Source of the DNA: BRH-c25 sp012519325 | GTDB lineage: Bacteria; Bacillota; Clostridia; Lutisporales; Lutisporaceae | NCBI GenBank assembly: GCA_050950645.1 | Contig: JBMNHZ010000005.1 | Span: forward strand, 10,075-74,074 | Length of the DNA: 64,000 nt | Reading direction: 5' to 3' | Part shown: positions 25,606 through 33,953 of the stretch, in pieces | Layout: each line of letters begins with the position of its first letter | Numbering within the stretch: position 1 is the stretch's first letter | The notes under the pieces: generated by a model | Told to the model about the DNA's origin: nothing | What the model saw: the letters and a program-made list of their open reading frames with translations, nothing else | The model's database searches: none | Made by a program: the position numbers and the translations under genes

Positions 25606-26238
25606 ATGAACAAAAAAAATACAATCATTGGGATAATCCTGATATTCCTTGGTATATCAATGTATCTGAGGGATTATAATATCGGAGCGGGAAGCTTGCT
25701 CACTCTTTTTTTGGGACTGGGACTGCTTTATGCATATTATATTAAGAAAGAACAGCCCTTTATTATTTTTGGAGGAATTTTTACAGCTATAGGCTTGGCA
25801 GCAGTATTGAAGGATATCAGACTGTTTCGTATTGATATGGCCTTTGAAACTCTGCTGATAGCACTTGGAATAATATTCATATTCCTATACTGCTCAAAAC
25901 ATATAGAGGGCTTTATTTTTCCCGGCCTAATACTTCCTGCCATAAGCATATATCTTTTATTACTAAAGTCTTTCAATAATCGGCATGCAGCTCCGAGTAT
26001 ATTTTTGCTTCTTGGCTTTGCCTTTTATGCAATATACCTGATAACTTATATGGGAAAATCCAATTGGCCTTTGATACTTGCAAATATACTGCTTTTGACT
26101 GGAGCCTTTGCATATGCGGTAAGCTTTAAGTTGATTACATGGCATATGGTTTATTTAAGAAGGGATTTTATCTGGCCTCTGCTGATGATTGGAGCCGGGG
26201 TATTGATTCTGATAAGTAGGTTCAGAAGAAGGACTTGA
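25606..26238 (+). CDS. Polytopic membrane protein of unknown function
   Basis: 210 residues, almost entirely hydrophobic, with about seven membrane segments arranged as short paired helices separated by charged turns (LRDYNIG, KKEQPF, LKDIRLFRID), ending in a basic tail RFRRRT. The repeated pattern of a hydrophobic pair plus glycine recalls LiaF-like or DUF5668-like proteins but no family can be assigned. It sits behind cvpA and ends just before a strong palindrome. Confidence 0.7.
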   Translation: MNKKNTIIGIILIFLGISMYLRDYNIGAGSLLTLFLGLGLLYAYYIKKEQPFIIFGGIFTAIGLAAVLKDIRLFRIDMAFETLLIALGIIFIFLYCSKHIEGFIFPGLILPAISIYLLLLKSFNNRHAAPSIFLLLGFAFYAIYLITYMGKSNWPLILANILLLTGAFAYAVSFKLITWHMVYLRRDFIWPLLMIGAGVLILISRFRRRT

Positions 26239-26247
26239 ATGAAAAGG

Positions 26248-26325
26248 AGGAGGACACGGGGACGTTTCTCCTGTCCCGCTGAAAGAGGTACAGGAGAAAC
26301 GTCCCCGTGTCCCCGCGTCCTCTTT
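26248..26325. repeat. REP-like perfect palindrome, also serving as terminator
   Basis: 23-bp perfect arms (26252-26274 and 26290-26312; core GACACGGGGACGTTTCTCCT) with a 15-base loop, extended by GAGGA...TCCTC and followed by TTTTT. The GGGGACG...CGTCCCC core is of the kind seen in dispersed REP/RAYT-type repeats in Firmicutes. It lies between two convergent genes. Confidence 0.8.
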
Positions 26326-26332
26326 TTGCTAA

Positions 26333-27583
26333 TTAAATGTTTTTGATGCTTATAGGCGCATTTAAGGTGTTTGCAATAATTGATATTTTATTGGAAGCCG
26401 TATCAAAGCCCTCGCTTTTAAGCTGTATGGTTTCCTGCATTTTTATGCTTTTCTTGTCCGTTTCGTAAGAAAGGTTTGCAAGCTTTACCTCAACACTGCT
26501 CATTGTAGTATGTGCATCAACCATATGTTCATAACTCTCCTCCTTTGCAAGGCCAAGGTCAATTTTTCCGTTAGATGTACTTAGTGTATAGCAGGAGCTT
26601 AAAGAATCACCTTTACGGGAAGCATTTACCATAATTGCAGCATTGCTGGTTTTTGCATCTATATTGTCCAAAAGGCTGTTTTCTATCAATATTTTGGAGT
26701 TTGATGTTCTGATACTGGCAGTTCTTGTGGATATCTTATTGAGAATTACCTTTTCGTTATCTGTATATGCCTCAATGTTGTCTGTATGGCATCTTGCCAG
26801 AGAAATTTTTCCGTTTGCGGTAACACAACTTAAATTCTTTACATCAATATCACTGATTTCACATTTTGCATTATTTGTTGAGATTTTTAACATATTAATG
26901 TCTTTGGGGATCAATATATCAATCCTTCCCCAGGTTCTCCCGGGAAACTCGGAAGAAAGCGTATAGCTGTCCGTATCTTTAATGGCCTTAAAATACTCAT
27001 CAATAACCAATTGAGGTATATTTGAATTTGCAGAGATATTTACTTTTATTTCTTTTTTATCATTAGGGCCGACCTTTACAAAAAAATTATCTGTTTCGAG
27101 ATAAATGTCATGGATATTTTCCGCAGTGTAGGTATAATTGCTGTTATATCTATACTGATCATTAATTGTGTCAAACAAACTTCCTAACTGATCTGCAAAG
27201 GCATCTGCAAATTTTACAGCAGACTCGGCAATATCCTGTCCCAAGGTCTCTATCCTTTTTGTGAATTCCTCTGTAAACTTTTCTGTGCTATTTTCGATTT
27301 TCTCAGCGTTAATGCTATCTCCCAGCTGTTCTACCAGCTTTTCTGCCTTTTCCCCGAAGGTGGCAGCCAGCTTCGAGGCTTTTTCACCAAACTTGTTGAG
27401 CTTTTCATCAATTTTCATTTCATTGAGTTTAGCCGTAAGTTCATCCTTTATCTCGTTTATTCTTGAACCGGAGGAAGATGTGCCGGTACTGCTCTTTTCC
27501 AGAGCTTCAAGAAGTTTTACGGCATCATCAGCACTTATTTTTTCCTCCTGGAGCATTTTAAGTATTAACAATTTTTCTTCCAT
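26333..27583 (-). CDS. DUF4097 protein with SHOCT-like N-terminal helix
   Basis: 416 residues. The N-terminus (MEEKLLILKMLQEEKISADD, then AVKLLEAL) is a SHOCT-like short helical module. Residues about 40-135 form charged amphipathic helices (KLNKFGEKASKLAATFGEKA, FTEEFTKRIETLG), and the C-terminal half is a repetitive beta-helix-like DUF4097 domain with recurring N-G-K-I / S-N-x-x-I units. No signal peptide or membrane helix is seen. Function unknown; homologues are linked to envelope-stress loci. It is co-transcribed with the DUF2089 regulator 11 bases upstream. GGGGGAA precedes the ATG. Confidence 0.8.
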   Translation of the reverse strand: MEEKLLILKMLQEEKISADDAVKLLEALEKSSTGTSSSGSRINEIKDELTAKLNEMKIDEKLNKFGEKASKLAATFGEKAEKLVEQLGDSINAEKIENSTEKFTEEFTKRIETLGQDIAESAVKFADAFADQLGSLFDTINDQYRYNSNYTYTAENIHDIYLETDNFFVKVGPNDKKEIKVNISANSNIPQLVIDEYFKAIKDTDSYTLSSEFPGRTWGRIDILIPKDINMLKISTNNAKCEISDIDVKNLSCVTANGKISLARCHTDNIEAYTDNEKVILNKISTRTASIRTSNSKILIENSLLDNIDAKTSNAAIMVNASRKGDSLSSCYTLSTSNGKIDLGLAKEESYEHMVDAHTTMSSVEVKLANLSYETDKKSIKMQETIQLKSEGFDTASNKISIIANTLNAPISIKNI

Positions 27584-27594
27584 AATATTTCCCC

Positions 27595-27957
27595 CTATTC
27601 ACTCATTAATCTTATAGCTTCTTCCGAGGAAATTTCACCTCTGTAAAGCCTTTCAAGGATTTCCTTTTTACTGCTTTGATTCGCGCTTTGACTTTTGTAG
27701 CCCAATGCTGAAATAAGAGAATCCAGTTTACCCTTTACCGTAGGGTATGATATGCTCATCTCCCGTTCAATTTCTTTGATATTTCCCCTGTTTTTTATAA
27801 AAATTTCTGCAAATTCCTTGTGCTCCTGTGATAAGGAACAAAATTTGCATGGTTTGAAGCGGCCGGTTATTATACTCTTACAAGAATTACAGGATACTTC
27901 TGTTATCTCGACCGGGTTGTTGCATATGGGGCACTTCCCCATGACTTCTCGTTTCAT
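27595..27957 (-). CDS. DUF2089 zinc-ribbon / HTH putative regulator
   Basis: 120 residues: an N-terminal zinc ribbon (CPICNNPVEITEVSCNSCKS) and a second CKFC, an HTH-like segment (GNIKEIEREMSISYPTVKGK, residues about 53-72), and a C-terminal SHOCT-like helix pair (KKEILERLYRGEISSEEAIR). The shared SHOCT-like module in this protein and its neighbour suggests that they interact. A role as regulator of its own operon is inferred from the domains. The upstream 400 bases carry repeated sequence motifs. Confidence 0.85.
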   Translation of the reverse strand: MKREVMGKCPICNNPVEITEVSCNSCKSIITGRFKPCKFCSLSQEHKEFAEIFIKNRGNIKEIEREMSISYPTVKGKLDSLISALGYKSQSANQSSKKEILERLYRGEISSEEAIRLMSE

Positions 27958-28354
27958 GATTTCACCTCTATTTTAATATACGGATTTTTGATTTGTAACT
28001 AAATTTTAATGAATTATATATTAATGAATTATATATTATTTTAAATATTTTAATCTCGCTATAATTTAATTATAATTCATATATTAACAATGTCAATGTA
28101 AATGTTAATATATTTAATAAAAATTATATAATTAATTAAAATTATTATACTTTGCATAAATATATTAACATTTCTATATCTTATATGAACATCTTCGGAC
28201 ATAAATCATCCTATATATTAATATATACTCAAAACCTTCAACTTTTGTTTTAAAAATTAATAAATGGTGATATAATTCTAATATCTACATGTTTGACTGA
28301 ATATTGCTTAATATAAAAATAATGCGTTATATTCGCTCATAAAGGAGGATAAGC
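27958..28354. other. Repeat-rich AT region between DUF2089 and yedF (candidate operators)
   Basis: A tandem 15-bp repeat TTAATGAATTATATA (28006-28020, 28021-28035); a perfect 17-bp inverted pair AAATGTTAATATATTTA (28100-28116) and its complement (28157-28173); and a third TATATTAACA at 28080-28089. These could bind the DUF2089 regulator. No gene is seen. Confidence 0.6.
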
Positions 28355-28933
28355 ATGAAAGAAATAGATGCAAGAGGTCTTGTATGTCCGCAGCCGGTAA
28401 TATTAACAAAAAAGGCTCTTGAAGAAATGACGGAGGGTGAATTGGTAACCATAGTAGATAATGTTACTGCAAAGGAAAACGTTTCGAGATTGGCTGAAAA
28501 TCTGGACTGTAAATATGAGATATCAGACGAAAAAGGCTGCCATTACATAAAAATAAAAAAAGCAGCGGTCGTGCAGAAGCAGAAAATTAATGATGACAGC
28601 ATAGTAATTGTCATAACTGCGGATAAGCTGGGGCAAGGGGCGGAAGAGTTAGGAAAGGTGCTGATGAAGAGCTATACTTATGCACTTACTGAGACTACAC
28701 CACTGCCAAAGGCTGTGATATTTATGAACAGCGGTGTGAAGCTTACGGTAGAGGGTTCAGAGGCTTTGGAGAATATCAAGAAGCTTGAAAGTTCCGGAGT
28801 TGAAATAATAAACTGCGGCACTTGCCTGGATTTCTACCAACTAAAGGATAAACTGCAAGTCGGCATAGTCGGTAATATGTATTCAATAATTGAAAAGATG
28901 AATTCCGCCGGCAAGGTAGTTAATATAGGATAG
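28355..28933 (+). CDS. yedF: YedF: sulfurtransferase-like selenium-metabolism protein
   Basis: A 192-residue two-domain protein. Residues 1-70 form a TusA/SirA-like domain with DARGLVCPQPVILTKKALEE and the conserved Cys; the C-terminal DsrE-like domain has FMNSGVKLTVEGS and the cysteine pair region NCGTCLDFYQL. The family is widespread in selenium-using bacteria, but its exact chemistry is unproven. The ATG follows AAAGGAGG. No selD or selA is in the window. Confidence 0.9.
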   Translation: MKEIDARGLVCPQPVILTKKALEEMTEGELVTIVDNVTAKENVSRLAENLDCKYEISDEKGCHYIKIKKAAVVQKQKINDDSIVIVITADKLGQGAEELGKVLMKSYTYALTETTPLPKAVIFMNSGVKLTVEGSEALENIKKLESSGVEIINCGTCLDFYQLKDKLQVGIVGNMYSIIEKMNSAGKVVNIG

Positions 28934-28944
28934 GATGGATGTGT

Positions 28945-29175
28945 ATGTATTACCCGAAACAATTCAATCTTGGTGATATAGTGGAAACCAAAAAACAACA
29001 CCCGTGCGGCAGCAATCAATGGGAAGTCATAAGAGTGGGAGCGGATTTCAAGATAAAATGCCTGGGGTGCGGCAGGATAGTAATGCTGCCAAGGCCGAAG
29101 TTTGAAAAATCTGTAAAGAAAGTAATAAAAAGTGGGGTTCCTGAAGAGAATAGTATTGATAAAAACCTTGTATAG
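28945..29175 (+). CDS. DUF951 (YyzM-like) small protein
   Basis: A 76-residue protein with the family signature FNLGDIVETKKQHPCGSNQW, then RVGADFKIKCLGCGRIVMLP, containing three Cys and one His that could bind zinc. The ATG at 28945 gives better spacing to AGGATGG than the ATG at 28939. The family is regularly found before rpsF in Firmicutes. Function unknown. Confidence 0.9.
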   Translation: MYYPKQFNLGDIVETKKQHPCGSNQWEVIRVGADFKIKCLGCGRIVMLPRPKFEKSVKKVIKSGVPEENSIDKNLV

Positions 29176-29184
29176 TGCTATAAT
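29156..29184 (+). promoter_or_regulatory. sigmaA promoter for rpsF-ssb-rpsR
   Basis: TTGATA at 29156-29161, a 17-base spacer and a perfect TATAAT at 29179-29184, overlapping the end of the DUF951 gene. Confidence 0.82.
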
Positions 29185-29204
29185 ATGTTATTGCGTAAAT
29201 ATCC

Positions 29205-29245
29205 TCGCTCTATCATATTGAGATAGGGCCGCTAGTCCGTGGGGA
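29205..29245 (+). promoter_or_regulatory. Candidate S6:S18 (rpsF leader) regulatory hairpin
   Basis: A 7-bp stem CTCTATC (29208-29214) / GATAGGG (29222-29228) with a 7-base loop, followed by GGCCGC and TCCG before the ribosome-binding site. rpsF leaders in many bacteria carry a hairpin with a CCG motif bound by S6:S18 for feedback. The match here is partial. Confidence 0.45.
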
Positions 29246-29258
29246 GGAGGTGAATTAT

Positions 29259-29543
29259 ATGAGTAAGTATGAAACTATATATATAGTAAGGCCAACCGTA
29301 GATGAAGAAGGAATAGAAGCTCTGCAGGAGAAGTTCAAGTCAATTATTGAAGAAAACGGTGAAATCGAAACTATAGATGACTGGGGTAAAAGAAAGCTCG
29401 CTTATCTTATAGATGATATCGGAGAAGGCCACTATGTATATATGAAATTTAAAGCAACACATGTTGTACCAAAAGAGTTGGACAGAGTATTCGGTATAAC
29501 AGAAGAGATTTTAAGACATATGATAATAAAAATTGAAGAGTAA
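29259..29543 (+). CDS. rpsF: 30S ribosomal protein S6
   Basis: A 94-residue S6 (YETIYIVRPTVDEEGIEALQ, DWGKRKLAYLIDDIGEGHY). The ATG at 29259 is preceded by GGGGAGGAGGTG. First gene of the standard rpsF-ssb-rpsR operon; S6 binds 16S rRNA together with S18. Confidence 0.98.
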   Translation: MSKYETIYIVRPTVDEEGIEALQEKFKSIIEENGEIETIDDWGKRKLAYLIDDIGEGHYVYMKFKATHVVPKELDRVFGITEEILRHMIIKIEE

Positions 29544-29584
29544 AAGAACCGGAATTAAGAAGAAAAAATTTAGGCGGTGTGACT

Positions 29585-29995
29585 ATGTTGAATAAAGTCG
29601 CCCTGGTGGGCAGATTGACAAGGGATCCTGAAATCAGGTATACGGTAGACAATCAAACACCAATAGCAAAATTCACTATCGCTGTTGACAGGATTTTTAA
29701 AAGGGAAGGCCAACCCACGGCAGATTTCATACCGATAGTTGTATTCGGAAAATCTGCGGAAAATTGCGGTAGGTTCATAAAGAAGGGCAGACTTGTTGCC
29801 GTTTCAGGAAGACTGCAGACAAGAAGCTGGGATGATCAGGATGGTAAAAGGCGATATATAACAGAAGTAATAGCAGATGAAGTTGATTTCCTGGATAGAA
29901 ATCCTGATGCAAGGGGACAGGAAAATGAAGGCAGACCTGACTCGGATTATGGTGATTTCCACTTGGCAGAGGAAGAGGATGATCTTCCATTTTAA
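29585..29995 (+). CDS. ssb: Single-stranded DNA-binding protein
   Basis: Coats single-stranded DNA during replication and repair. The N-terminal OB fold has MLNKVALVGRLTRDPEIRY and AKFTIAVDR; the C-terminal tail is short and acidic and ends EEEDDLPF, the partner-recruiting tip. Length of 136 residues is at the short end because the linker is reduced. The chosen ATG fits the family N-terminus; GGCGGTG upstream is a weak ribosome-binding site, so coupling with rpsF is possible. Confidence 0.98.
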   Translation: MLNKVALVGRLTRDPEIRYTVDNQTPIAKFTIAVDRIFKREGQPTADFIPIVVFGKSAENCGRFIKKGRLVAVSGRLQTRSWDDQDGKRRYITEVIADEVDFLDRNPDARGQENEGRPDSDYGDFHLAEEEDDLPF

Positions 29996-30014
29996 CAGAT
30001 TGGAGGGAAAATGA

Positions 30015-30272
30015 TTGAACAGACGCAGCGGCGCTGAAAAAACCGGCGGCAGTAAAATGAGAAAGCCGAAGAAAAAAGTATGCAACTTTTGTATTGATAA
30101 AGTTGAACATATAGATTACAAGGATGTAAATAAGCTGAGACGATATATCTCTGAAAGAGGAAAAATAATCCCAAGAAGAATTTCCGGAAACTGCGCAAAG
30201 CATCAGAGACAGATTACAGTAGCAATTAAGAGAGCAAGAAATATAGCGCTTTTACCCTTTACTACAGATTAG
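30015..30272 (+). CDS. rpsR: 30S ribosomal protein S18
   Basis: An 85-residue protein with the S18 core VCNFCIDKVEHIDYKDVNKL and GKIIPRRISGNCAKHQRQIT. The CxxC and later Cys/His suggest a zinc-binding form. The start is a TTG at 30015, seven bases after GGAGGG. An overlapping out-of-frame ATG at 30011 opens only an eight-codon frame and is too close to the ribosome-binding site. Confidence 0.97.
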   Translation: MNRRSGAEKTGGSKMRKPKKKVCNFCIDKVEHIDYKDVNKLRRYISERGKIIPRRISGNCAKHQRQITVAIKRARNIALLPFTTD

Positions 30273-30287
30273 AATAATACATGCAAG

Positions 30288-30322
30288 ACTCGGTGGCATT
30301 TCCTATGCCCCGGGTTTTTTTT
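30288..30322 (+). terminator. Intrinsic terminator after rpsR
   Basis: An imperfect stem ACTCGGTGGCAT (30288-30299) / ATGCCCCGGGT (30305-30315) with a 5-base loop, followed by seven Ts. Confidence 0.85.
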
Positions 30323-30645
30323 CTAAAAAGTTGCATAAGCTTGCCGTTATAACCAGAAATGCTATTCAATACCGCTAATTCCAATATTTAAAAAGATTTT
30401 TCGGGCAGGTATATTCTTCAGTATGTCGAATTATAGAACAGACTATGCTGTTGGGTAATAAAAAGCGTATAGTTATCAAACCCAATGGTTACAACAATTA
30501 CAAGAGATTTTGTTTTGTTGTTTACTTTGACTAATTGTGGTAATATAAAATAAGCTTCTCGAGCAGGATTTGACTAAATTTTTATAACATATGGAATATA
30601 ATATTTATATGGACAGGATTTATTAATGTAATGGGGGGGATTAGC
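30323..30645. other. Non-coding gap before the MazG-like gene
   Basis: No gene or known RNA is recognised. A TTGACT at 30570-30575 and a TATAAT at 30597-30602 are 21 bases apart, too far for a good sigmaA promoter, so the promoter of the yybS-gdpP run is undefined. Confidence 0.35.
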
Positions 30646-30966
30646 TTGTTAAGCCGGGATACTGACATTACTAAAAACATAAGAATGATAGAGTTTTTGA
30701 AAAGTGAGCTCTTAACCACCGTTGCATCACTATATCACAATCTTTTGAAAGGAACCAAGGTTGGACAGGGAGTTATACAGGATATATTGGCAAACCTCGT
30801 ATTGGTTACATATTTACTGGGCAAAAGGCTCGGAGTTTCATATTCAATGATTGATTCCAGAATATTGGAAAAGATAAGAATCGGGATGCTGGAAGAACAC
30901 GAGGCGGAAAAATGGTACGGAGATTTGACCGATCTTGGTGAATACATGAAACTGAAGAAGGGTTAG
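30646..30966 (+). CDS. MazG-like family protein
   Basis: A 106-residue all-helical protein (IRMIEFLKSELLTTVASLYH, LANLVLVTYLLGKRLGVSY, EHEAEKWYGDLTDLGEYM) resembling the short MazG-like family of Firmicutes (PF12643). Classical MazG proteins hydrolyse nucleoside triphosphates; the metal-binding EExxE motif is not evident here, so enzymatic activity is doubtful. The start is a TTG at 30646 after GGGGGGG; the ATG at 30631 lies in the ribosome-binding site itself. Confidence 0.72.
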   Translation: MLSRDTDITKNIRMIEFLKSELLTTVASLYHNLLKGTKVGQGVIQDILANLVLVTYLLGKRLGVSYSMIDSRILEKIRIGMLEEHEAEKWYGDLTDLGEYMKLKKG

Positions 30967-30975
30967 AGGTGCATC

Positions 30976-31959
30976 ATGGAGGGAATGCAAACAAAAGCAT
31001 TGGTGGAAGGTGCTATATTTGCAGGCGTTACTGCACTTTTAGGAATATTGTATTATTATTCGCAGTACCTTGGAATAATAGCCATGGTTTGGCCGGTACC
31101 GGTCATAATAGTAGGCTATAGAAACGGTATTAAGGCCAGCATACTGTCTGCCTTGTCTGCCGGGCTAATCGTTTCTCTGGTGACGCAACCTTTGGTAGGA
31201 GTAGGGCTCCTGATCGGTTTTGGCGTCCCGGGAATACTAATGGGATATATGATAAATAAAAGAATGAACCCATACGCAGTAGTATTTTTATGTGGTGTAA
31301 TACTGTCTCTGAGCATGGTTGGAGAGTTCCTGCTGACATTAAAGATTGCAGGGATTGATGGGTTGGAATTTTTATCAAGGCTTGATTCTTCCTTTAGACA
31401 ACAGTTGGAAATAACCTTAAATATTTACAGGCGATTTGGTGTTGCAGAGGATAAACTTAAGGAGTTCAGCAATTACTTTAGCCGGACAATGGATATTATG
31501 AAACTGGTGATTCCTTCTGCCCTGTTGATATCGGGCTTGATTTTCTCATTCATTGATTATAAACTCACAAGACTTATACTGAAGAGGACCGGCAATACCA
31601 TACCGGACATAGATGAATTCTCAAAATGGAGGCTTACTGAACCATATTCATATATACTGATTGGAGCAGCTGTATTAACGAGGGGAGCATCATATTTTAA
31701 GGTTCCCGGATTTAATACAGCAGCTTTGAACATTTCAACCATGCTAATGTTGATTCTTTCTATTGTTGGGATATCGGTAATTGTTTATTTTGTAGGAGTT
31801 TATGGGGATAGGTACGGTATGTCCAAAGCATTTAGGAATATTTTAACTGTTCTTTTTATTCTCGTTTTCATGCAGTTTGTATTCATTATCGGCATATTGG
31901 ATCTGGTGTTTGATTTTAGACGGCTGAAGACCAAAAACAGCATCGGAGGTGTGAAATGA
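30976..31959 (+). CDS. yybS: YybS-family membrane protein (DUF2232)
   Basis: 327 residues with about eight membrane helices. The N-terminal KALVEGAIFAGVTALLGILY and IIVGYRNGIKASILSALSAG fit DUF2232, and the fold resembles substrate-binding S components. A hydrophilic segment around residues 115-165 contains charged helices. It overlaps gdpP by four bases (ATGA), the same order as in Bacillus (yybS-gdpP-rplI). Function unknown. Confidence 0.92.
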   Translation: MEGMQTKALVEGAIFAGVTALLGILYYYSQYLGIIAMVWPVPVIIVGYRNGIKASILSALSAGLIVSLVTQPLVGVGLLIGFGVPGILMGYMINKRMNPYAVVFLCGVILSLSMVGEFLLTLKIAGIDGLEFLSRLDSSFRQQLEITLNIYRRFGVAEDKLKEFSNYFSRTMDIMKLVIPSALLISGLIFSFIDYKLTRLILKRTGNTIPDIDEFSKWRLTEPYSYILIGAAVLTRGASYFKVPGFNTAALNISTMLMLILSIVGISVIVYFVGVYGDRYGMSKAFRNILTVLFILVFMQFVFIIGILDLVFDFRRLKTKNSIGGVK

Positions 31960-33953
31960 AAATTCGCAAGTTTTCGGACATATGGGGGCCGGATGTGAAC
32001 ATATCCCTCTGGATCCTTGCCGTAGCGGTAGCAGTTATAGGCTTTTACAACAAATATTTAGGCGTGGCTGGGGTACTGCTTCTGGGCTATCTGATTTATC
32101 ATAATTTTCATGCTGCAACAAGGAAAAAGGAAGAGCTCAGAGTGTATATAGAAAATTTATCTGAGAATGTAGATACTGCAACCAAGAATGCTATTCTGAA
32201 CCTGCCCTTCCCACTGGTTATAATAGATGATCAGGGCATTATCAATTGGTATAATATGCTTTTCTCGAATATTTTTCAGGGGGAATATATCCTAGACAAG
32301 AAGCTGTCTTATTGTTTAAGCGGTGTAGATATTGGCAGGATACTGAAAAGTGGAAATGAAATATTCAGGAATATCAACATCAAAGACAGGTACTATGATA
32401 TATACTGTAATTTGATTAATATTAATGAAAGTGCCGAAGAAAAAAACTTAATTATCATGTATTTTGTGGATAAGACAGATTTTATCAGTCTCAGGAACAA
32501 ATACAATGACGAGAAATCAGTAGCAGCCATCCTTCTGATGGATAACATTGAAGAGGTGCTTAAAGAGGCTGATGAAGCATTAAGGCCGGCTCTTGTGGCG
32601 GAAGTTGACCGAAGGATCAACGCTTGGGCTGCACTTAACAATGCATCCATTCAGAAGTATTCCAATGGTGAATACATGCTTTATTTCAGTCATAAGCAGC
32701 TTACTGCCATCGAGGAAAAACGGTTTGATATCCTTGACAGCATCAGGGAAATTAATTCAGGCAATAAAATACCTATAACCTTAAGCATAGGAGTAGGAGT
32801 TAACGGGAAAAATCATGCGGAGCTGCAAAAATTCTGTACCAGTGCCATGGATATCGCTCTGGGCAGGGGAGGAGACCAAGCGGTTGTTAAGGATAATGAG
32901 AAGCTTTCTTTTTATGGTGGTAAGACAAAGGCCGTAGAAAAAAGGACAAGGGTAAAGGCAAGGGTTATAGCCTATGCATTAAAACAGCTTATTGAACAGT
33001 CTGATGATGTGCTTATTATGGGTCATGAGATGCCAGACCTTGACTGTATGGGTTCCGCATTAGGCATATATAGATGCTGCAAAGGTCTGAACAAAGAAGT
33101 AAAAATAGTTCTTAACGGTGTAAATGCAGGTATAAAAAACTTATGGACAGAACTGCAGGAGGATGAGGAATATGCTGATGTATTTGTCAACCCTCAGGAA
33201 GCTCTTCAAATATGCGGAGCAAATACCCTGTTGGTGGTTGTAGATGTACACAGGCCGGCATTTACAGTACAAAAACAGCTTGTAGAAAAAGCTGAGAAAA
33301 TAGCAATAATAGATCATCACAGAAGAGGCACCGAATTTATTGAAAATGCGGTTATTACGTATATAGAGCCATATGCATCTTCTACCAGTGAACTTGTAAC
33401 CGAGCTGCTGCAATACATGTTCGAAAAACCGAAAATAAAGCAAATAGAAGCAGAAGCCCTGCTTGCAGGGATATTCATAGATACCAAGAATTTCTCTTTC
33501 CAAACCGGAGTCAGAACCTTTGAGGCTGCATCCTATCTTAGACGAATGGGAGCGGATACTACCCTTACAAAACAACTTTTTCAAGATGATATGGCGACTT
33601 TCCTGGCCCGGGCTGATGTAGTCAAAGGAGCACAGATGTTCAAGAGTAACATTGCAATCTCAACTATGCCGGCCAATGCAAAGAATCCTGCGTTGGTTGC
33701 AGCTCAAGCTGCCGATGAGCTGTTAAACATCAAAGGCATAACTGCTTCCTTTGTACTTTCATGCATTGATGGTGATATTTTCATAAGCGGTAGGTCTCTT
33801 GGGGACATTAATGTGCAAGTAGTGCTGGAAAAACTTGGGGGAGGGGGGCATCTCACTGTGGCCGGTGCCCAGCTTTCAGGGCTTACTATGAAAAAAGCCA
33901 TGGACTTGTTGAAAAAAGCGATAGAAGAATATCTTAAGGAAGGTGAAAAATAA
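31956..33953 (+). CDS. gdpP: Cyclic-di-AMP phosphodiesterase GdpP
   Basis: Hydrolyses c-di-AMP and so affects potassium balance and wall stress tolerance. The 665 residues show two N-terminal membrane helices, a PAS domain (about 80-165), a degenerate GGDEF domain with YSNGEYMLYFS in place of the active site, then DHH (MGHEMPDLDCMGSALG, VVDVHRP, AIIDHHRRG) and DHHA1 (GGGGHLTVAGAQL). Metal-ligand Asp and His residues appear intact. The rplI ATG follows the gdpP TAA directly. Confidence 0.96.
   Translation: MKIRKFSDIWGPDVNISLWILAVAVAVIGFYNKYLGVAGVLLLGYLIYHNFHAATRKKEELRVYIENLSENVDTATKNAILNLPFPLVIIDDQGIINWYNMLFSNIFQGEYILDKKLSYCLSGVDIGRILKSGNEIFRNINIKDRYYDIYCNLININESAEEKNLIIMYFVDKTDFISLRNKYNDEKSVAAILLMDNIEEVLKEADEALRPALVAEVDRRINAWAALNNASIQKYSNGEYMLYFSHKQLTAIEEKRFDILDSIREINSGNKIPITLSIGVGVNGKNHAELQKFCTSAMDIALGRGGDQAVVKDNEKLSFYGGKTKAVEKRTRVKARVIAYALKQLIEQSDDVLIMGHEMPDLDCMGSALGIYRCCKGLNKEVKIVLNGVNAGIKNLWTELQEDEEYADVFVNPQEALQICGANTLLVVVDVHRPAFTVQKQLVEKAEKIAIIDHHRRGTEFIENAVITYIEPYASSTSELVTELLQYMFEKPKIKQIEAEALLAGIFIDTKNFSFQTGVRTFEAASYLRRMGADTTLTKQLFQDDMATFLARADVVKGAQMFKSNIAISTMPANAKNPALVAAQAADELLNIKGITASFVLSCIDGDIFISGRSLGDINVQVVLEKLGGGGHLTVAGAQLSGLTMKKAMDLLKKAIEEYLKEGEK

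Noticed and set aside
26935..26948. TTCTCCCGGGAAAC resembling a Noc-binding site
   Set aside because: Three mismatches to ATTTCCCGGGAAAT and located within a coding sequence; comparable partial matches occur elsewhere (near 15466), so it is at background level.
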